From NCBI GenBank assembly GCA_947174955.1, contig CAMWKX010000040.1, forward strand, positions 1-9,144: a stretch of DNA of 9,144 nucleotides, written 5' to 3'. Shown piece after piece: positions 6,108 through 9,144 of the stretch (positions are counted from its first letter, which is position 1; each line of letters starts with the position of its first letter). Origin of the DNA: an uncultured Clostridia bacterium. Lineage in GTDB: Bacteria > Bacillota > Clostridia > Christensenellales > Borkfalkiaceae. The notes under the pieces are model-generated. The model saw only the letters and a program-made list of their open reading frames with translations. It did no database searches and was not told where the DNA came from. The position numbers and the translations under genes were made by a program.

Positions 6108-6923
6108 ATGGAAAATAATTCTAAGAGTAAAACGGTTAAGCCGTCGGTTGTGGTAGTGGGCGGAAGCTCGGGCATAGGCTACGAAACTTGCGTGCGCCTC
6201 GTAAACCGCGGCTGGGAAGTAACCAACGTTTCGAGAACCCCTTGCAATAACGCCAAGGTGCATAATATCTGCGCCGACGTCACCTGCGGAAGCGAGGTCT
6301 GTACGGCTATCTCGTCGTCGGCGGAGAAGTACGGACTTACTGCGCTCGTATATTGCGCGGGCTTTTCTATGGCGGCGCCCATCGAGTACGCAAAGGAAGC
6401 CGACTACAAGTACCTTTTCGAGGTCAACTTTTTCGGCGCGCTCAAAGCTATGCAGACGGCAATCCCCTTTATGAAGAAGAGGGGCGGCAAGATAGTTCTG
6501 GTCGGCTCGCTCGGCGGCGACGTGCCCGTAGTTTTCGACAGCTTCTATTCGTGCTCGAAAGCGGCTCTGGAAATGCTCGCCCGCGAGGCTAACACCGAAC
6601 TCAACGGCTACGGCATAACCGCAACGGCAATTCTGCCCGGCGGCACGGCTACCAACTTTTCGTTCAAGCGCAAGGTTTATCCCGAGGAGGAAAACGGCAC
6701 TTACGGCAAGTCGTTAAACCGCGCGGTCGCCGCATTAAACAATATGGAGCAGAGCGGTATGAAACCCTCGCGCGTAGCGGAAGATATATATAAGGTCCTC
6801 ATTGCCGAAAAGCCGCCCATTATCAAGACGTGCGGCGTCAAGAACACGGCGGCGCGCTTTGCAACGCGCGTTATGCCCGAAAAGCTCACAAATTATCTGA
6901 ACGGGAAAATGTACAACCAATGA
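6108..6923 (+). CDS. Short-chain dehydrogenase/reductase
   Basis: A classical SDR oxidoreductase of 271 residues with a Rossmann fold. Seen: the cofactor motif GGSSGIG at residues 18-24, a basic residue after the second strand (SRTP, Arg43) that favours NADP(H), CAG in place of the usual NNAG near residue 84, and the catalytic set Ser134 (LVGSL), Tyr147 and Lys151 (YSCSK). It is cytoplasmic; the substrate cannot be predicted. The C-terminal part lacks a recognisable special domain. The ATG at 6108 is the only start that keeps the whole Rossmann fold, yet no ribosome binding site precedes it and the terminator stem ends 34 bases upstream, so the message may be leaderless or start in the short gap (CACAAT at 6096-6101 is a weak -10 candidate). 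The stop codon overlaps the ATG of a 31-codon reading frame, and spoVAC follows, so the three may be co-transcribed. Confidence 0.93.
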   Translation: MENNSKSKTVKPSVVVVGGSSGIGYETCVRLVNRGWEVTNVSRTPCNNAKVHNICADVTCGSEVCTAISSSAEKYGLTALVYCAGFSMAAPIEYAKEADYKYLFEVNFFGALKAMQTAIPFMKKRGGKIVLVGSLGGDVPVVFDSFYSCSKAALEMLAREANTELNGYGITATAILPGGTATNFSFKRKVYPEEENGTYGKSLNRAVAALNNMEQSGMKPSRVAEDIYKVLIAEKPPIIKTCGVKNTAARFATRVMPEKLTNYLNGKMYNQ

Positions 6924-7015
6924 GAAAGGAATACGATTTATCCCGCCGCGACGAGCGGGAAACGCTGTACAGAGGCGTAAAGGAAGGCGGTATCAAAAAT
7001 GACAGGAAAGCATAA
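6920..7015 (+). CDS. Possible 31-residue micro-protein
   Basis: A short reading frame starts with an ATG that overlaps the dehydrogenase stop (ATGA) and ends 14 codons-free, 17 bases inside the start of spoVAC in another frame. The product is strongly charged (MRKEYDLSRRDERETLYRGV, then KEGGIKNDRKA), with no Cys and no membrane segment. Overlapping stop/start on one side and gene overlap on the other are typical of translational coupling. The gap between the dehydrogenase and spoVAC would otherwise be unexplained. It also holds a small hairpin (TCCCGC 6941-6946 with GCGGGA 6955-6960). It could equally be a chance frame; no family is recognised. Confidence 0.4.
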   Translation: MRKEYDLSRRDERETLYRGVKEGGIKNDRKA

Positions 7016-7448
7016 GGAAAATTACAACGCCAACTACCTGCAATATATAAAGACCCAAGAGCCCAAGTCCAAGCACTTCAAAAACTGTCTTTCGGCGTTC
7101 GGCGTGGGCGGACTGATTTGTTGCATAGGTCAGTTTTTCCGCTTTATGTTGGAGTATGCGGGGCTGTCCGGCGACGTTCTTGCGGGTACCGTTTCGGCAA
7201 TACTCATATTTTTGAGCTGCCTTTTAACGGGACTTGGCGTGTACGACAGAATAGGCAGACACGCGGGCGCGGGCTCCATCGTGCCCATCACGGGATTTGC
7301 CAACTCGGTGGCGTCACCCGCAATTGAGTTTAAAACCGAAGGCTGGATTTACGGTATGGCGGCGAAAATGTTCACGGTCGCGGGACCTATAATCGTTTTC
7401 GGCGTATTTTCGGGCGTGCTCGTCGGCTTGATTTATTCGATTATATAA
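6999..7448 (+). CDS. spoVAC: Stage V sporulation protein AC
   Basis: A 149-residue membrane protein matching SpoVAC in length and signature. Visible family features are HFKNCLSAFGVGGLICCIGQ near residues 27-46, LTGLGVYDRIGRHAGAGSIV in the middle, and PITGFANSVASPAIEFKTEG, followed by the last hydrophobic segment (VAGPIIVFGVFSGVLVGLIY). Four or so membrane segments are present. SpoVA proteins form the channel in the inner spore membrane that moves Ca-dipicolinate in during sporulation and out at germination; SpoVAC itself behaves as a mechanosensitive channel. AAGGAAGG at 6980-6987 is the likely ribosome binding site. In most spore formers spoVAC is followed by spoVAD and spoVAE; here the pfl region follows. 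No sporulation-type (sigma-G) promoter was made out. No terminator is visible after the stop. Confidence 0.95.
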   Translation: MTGKHKENYNANYLQYIKTQEPKSKHFKNCLSAFGVGGLICCIGQFFRFMLEYAGLSGDVLAGTVSAILIFLSCLLTGLGVYDRIGRHAGAGSIVPITGFANSVASPAIEFKTEGWIYGMAAKMFTVAGPIIVFGVFSGVLVGLIYSII

Positions 7449-7449
7449 T

Positions 7450-7461
7450 ACAATATATTGT
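7450..7461. promoter_or_regulatory. 12-bp palindrome upstream of pfl promoter
   Basis: ACAATATATTGT is a perfect palindrome centred about 18 bases upstream of the -35 box of the pfl operon. It may be a binding site for a transcription factor, but AT-rich palindromes of this size also arise by chance. Confidence 0.25.
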
Positions 7462-7472
7462 GTAAAAAACTG

Positions 7473-7501
7473 TTGACAAGCCCGATATGCTGTGATATAA
7501 T
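7473..7501 (+). promoter_or_regulatory. pfl operon sigma-A promoter
   Basis: Consensus TTGACA (7473-7478), a 17-base spacer and consensus TATAAT (7496-7501) with an extended -10 (TGATATAAT). Start is expected near 7508, just ahead of the riboswitch. Such a strong core promoter means that control is probably exerted by the riboswitch. Confidence 0.93.
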
Positions 7502-7515
7502 CACTTTACAAATTG

Positions 7516-7600
7516 AGGGTGCGCCGTGACTGACGAAAAGCTGAGCGGAAAACCGCGGGGGAGTGGCGCATTTAATGGTGAAAGCCGTTCGTCTGGGCAA
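7516..7600 (+). ncRNA. ZTP (pfl) riboswitch aptamer
   Basis: The conserved parts of the pfl motif are present in order: GCCGTGACTGACGA (7523-7536), a P2 hairpin GCGG-AAAA-CCGC (7545-7556), GGGGGAG (7557-7563), and CGTCTGGGCA (7590-7599). P1 closes by TGCGCC (7520-7525) with GGCGCA (7565-7570). This class binds ZTP or ZMP (AICAR monophosphate), purine intermediates that build up when 10-formyl-tetrahydrofolate is short. It was first found upstream of pyruvate formate-lyase genes, the context seen here. The GGGCA of the aptamer is also the start of the terminator stem, so ligand binding should prevent termination and switch the operon on. Confidence 0.93.
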
Positions 7601-7641
7601 ATTTACTTGGGTAACCTTTAAGTAAATTGCCCTGTTTTTTT
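7595..7641 (+). terminator. Riboswitch-controlled terminator
   Basis: GGGCAAATTTACTT (7595-7608) pairs with AAGTAAATTGCCC (7620-7632), one bulged A, followed by TG and seven T (7635-7641). The first bases of the stem lie within the conserved end of the ZTP aptamer, so the two structures compete. The ribosome binding site of pflA (GGAGG, 7644-7648) follows directly. Confidence 0.93.
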
Positions 7642-7657
7642 GCGGAGGACAAGCTAT

Positions 7658-8377
7658 ATGACGGGTCGTATACATTCGTTTGAAAGCTTCGGCACGGTCG
7701 ACGGACCGGGAATACGCTTCGTAGTGTTCGTGCAGGGTTGCCCTATGCGCTGCCTGTATTGTCACAATCCCGACACGTGGACGGGCGGCGGCAAGAGCTT
7801 TACCGCAGACGAGGTTGCAAAGACCGCGCTTAAATACAGGAGCTATTTCACGGGCGGGGGCGGAGTTACCGTTTCGGGCGGCGAGCCTTTATTGCAGGCG
7901 GAGTTCGTGTGCGAGCTGTTTAAAATATTAAAAAAGCACGGCGTGCATACCGCGCTGGACACTTCGGGAATACTGTTCGACGCAAACGATGCGCACAAGT
8001 TCGACGAGCTGTTGTCCGTGACCGATCTTGTGCTTCTGGATATAAAGCATATCGACGATAAAGAGCACGAAAAACTGACCAAGCATTCCAATAATAACGT
8101 GCTCGCGTTTGCAAAATATCTGTCCGATATCGGCAAGCCCACGTGGATAAGGCACGTTTTGGTGCCGGGGATAACCGACAACGACGAATATCTTACCCGT
8201 CTTTCGGAGTTTATTTCAACTCTGAAAACGGTTGAAAAGGTGGAGGTTCTGCCCTATCACAATATGGGCGAGGTCAAGTATAAAAATCTGGGGCTTGACT
8301 ATCCGTTAAAGGGTACGGAGCCGCCTACCAAAGAGCGGGTTGAAAACGCTAAAAAGTTTTTGGGAATTAAGAAATGA
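7658..8377 (+). CDS. pflA: Pyruvate formate-lyase activating enzyme
   Basis: A radical S-adenosylmethionine enzyme of 239 residues that uses a [4Fe-4S] cluster to abstract hydrogen from a Gly of PFL and make the glycyl radical. The cluster motif is C-x3-C-x2-C at Cys28, Cys32 and Cys35 (GCPMRCLYCHNPDTW), preceded by ESFGTVDGPGIRFVVFVQ; GGGVTVSGGEPLLQ is the SAM-binding glycine-rich segment, and DTSG, LLDIKH and HVLVPGITD are further family landmarks. All are typical of PflA (about 245 residues). ATG 7658 is chosen over an upstream in-frame TTG at 7640 because GGAGG (7644-7648) lies nine bases before it and the TTG falls at the end of the terminator. It is the first gene of a riboswitch-controlled operon, overlapping the next gene by ATGA. 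In E. coli and many clostridia pflB comes first. Confidence 0.96.
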   Translation: MTGRIHSFESFGTVDGPGIRFVVFVQGCPMRCLYCHNPDTWTGGGKSFTADEVAKTALKYRSYFTGGGGVTVSGGEPLLQAEFVCELFKILKKHGVHTALDTSGILFDANDAHKFDELLSVTDLVLLDIKHIDDKEHEKLTKHSNNNVLAFAKYLSDIGKPTWIRHVLVPGITDNDEYLTRLSEFISTLKTVEKVEVLPYHNMGEVKYKNLGLDYPLKGTEPPTKERVENAKKFLGIKK

Positions 8378-8655
8378 ACTTTGATTTGAGCGGAAAATGT
8401 CTTTTGGAAATCAGCGGCGAGGGTTGCGACGCGTGCCTTGCGGTTATGCCCAACTGCGGGCAGGTTGCAAAAGATTTTGACCTGAAATTCGTAAAAATAA
8501 GCATTCAGGACTGCCCCGAGGTTGTGAAAAAGTTTGAAATAACCAAAATTCCTTCGATAGTTCTCGTCGAAGACGGCAAGGAAATTGCCAGGTGTTCGGG
8601 CTATCAGCCGCTGGAAATCTTGGAACTTTGGGTGCAGGCTAAATTCGGATTATAA
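8374..8655 (+). CDS. Thioredoxin-fold small protein in pfl operon
   Basis: A 93-residue, soluble, single-domain thioredoxin-like protein. The redox motif is GCDACL (Cys18 and Cys21; thioredoxins have WCGPC), and KIPSIVL holds the conserved cis-Pro (Pro60), followed by the usual EDGKEIARCSGY strands. Cys9, Cys28, Cys47 and a Cys in the last third are extra. The Trp before the active site is missing and the dipeptide is DA, so its redox potential probably differs from that of thioredoxin. Its ATG overlaps the pflA stop (ATGA), so translation is coupled, and pflB follows 21 bases later. This suggests a task for the PFL system, such as keeping the activase or PFL thiols reduced or handling oxidative damage, but that is inference. 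There is no signal peptide. I do not know a gene name for it. Confidence 0.85.
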   Translation: MNFDLSGKCLLEISGEGCDACLAVMPNCGQVAKDFDLKFVKISIQDCPEVVKKFEITKIPSIVLVEDGKEIARCSGYQPLEILELWVQAKFGL

Positions 8656-8676
8656 TTACATAAGGAGAAAAGTTTA

Positions 8677-9144
8677 ATGTTGTTTAAACAGTGGGAAGGT
8701 TTTACGGCAGGTAAATGGAGCGACGACGAAGTTGACGTCCGCGACTTTATTCAGCACAACTATAAGCCGTACGAGGGCGACGGAAAGTTTCTGGAAGGTC
8801 CTACCGAGGCTACGCAAAAGCTGTGGAAAGAGGTATTAAAGCTCTCCGAGGACGAGAGAAAGGCGGGCGGCGTTTTAAAGGCGGATACCGCCGTCGTTTC
8901 CACTTTGACGAGCCACCCCGCGGGCTATATCGATAAGGCGCTGGAAAAAATCGTCGGCTTGCAGACGGACGAGCCGTTCAAGCGCGGTTTGCAGCCCTTC
9001 GGCGGCATAAAGATGAGCGAACAGGCGTTGAATATGTACGGCTACGAGCTCGACCCGCAGATTAAATATATATTCACTCATTACCGCAAGACGCACAACG
9101 ACGGCGTGTACGACGCGTACACTCCCGAAATGCGCCGCGCCCGC
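8677..9144 (+). CDS. pflB: Pyruvate formate-lyase (formate C-acetyltransferase), partial
   Basis: The first 156 codons of PFL, running off the end of the window. PFL converts pyruvate and CoA to acetyl-CoA and formate, using a glycyl radical put in place by PflA. The N-terminal part is clearly this enzyme: WEGFTAGKWSDDEVDVRDFI, YKPYEGDGKFLEGPTEAT, TSHPAGYIDKALEKIVGLQT, LQPFGGIKMSEQAL, YRKTHNDGVYDAYTPEMRRA. The active-site Cys pair and the C-terminal radical Gly would lie outside the window. AAGGAG (8662-8667) is nine bases ahead of the ATG. It is the third gene after the ZTP riboswitch. The formate made can feed 10-formyl-tetrahydrofolate synthesis, which explains the riboswitch. Confidence 0.96.
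   Translation, partial: MLFKQWEGFTAGKWSDDEVDVRDFIQHNYKPYEGDGKFLEGPTEATQKLWKEVLKLSEDERKAGGVLKADTAVVSTLTSHPAGYIDKALEKIVGLQTDEPFKRGLQPFGGIKMSEQALNMYGYELDPQIKYIFTHYRKTHNDGVYDAYTPEMRRAR

Noticed and set aside
6941..6960. Terminator between the dehydrogenase and spoVAC
   Set aside because: The six-pair hairpin (TCCCGC/GCGGGA) has no T-run after it.
8875..9096. Minus-strand reading frame near the right edge
   Set aside because: It is the complement of clear PFL coding sequence, with no ribosome binding site or family resemblance.

Overview
The window looks like a chromosomal segment from an uncultured, anaerobic, spore-forming member of the Clostridia. This rests on a stage V sporulation protein (SpoVAC), pyruvate formate-lyase genes under a ZTP (pfl) riboswitch, near-consensus sigma-A promoters, AGGAG-type ribosome binding sites, and a surface lipoprotein with BspA-like leucine-rich repeats. 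The His/Cys-rich repeat plus LRR lipoprotein style recalls gut Christensenellales-type genomes, but that placement is an impression and was not tested. No transposase, CRISPR array, tRNA or rRNA gene was seen.

Layout. 35-2483: the RNA-binding protein Tex, then acyl carrier protein (acpP) with its own consensus promoter and a strong terminator. 2525-3361: a ZIP-family metal transporter of the GufA type behind a 17-bp palindrome; it probably starts at the TTG at 2591. 3362-3633: a non-coding stretch with a good promoter (3375-3403), a region that folds into five compatible helices (3410-3557), and an intrinsic terminator (3581-3612) just before the ribosome binding site of the next gene. 3634-5502: a large lipoprotein with three His/Cys-rich repeats and a BspA-like LRR region, closed by a terminator that works in both directions. 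5543-6037: an AT-rich pair, a small XRE repressor on the minus strand and a divergent 68-residue Cys-rich protein; a 19-bp palindrome fills the promoter spacer of the latter. 6108-7448: a short-chain dehydrogenase, a 31-codon micro-ORF and spoVAC, all tightly packed. 7473-9144: consensus promoter, ZTP riboswitch with terminator, pflA, a small thioredoxin-fold protein, and the first 156 codons of pflB, which runs off the window.

How it fits together. The best understood unit is the last one. A shortage of 10-formyl-tetrahydrofolate raises ZTP/ZMP, the riboswitch turns on the pfl operon, and PFL makes formate (a one-carbon source) and acetyl-CoA from pyruvate. The least explained parts are the candidate structured RNA between the metal transporter and the His/Cys-rich lipoprotein, and the thioredoxin-like gene inserted between pflA and pflB.
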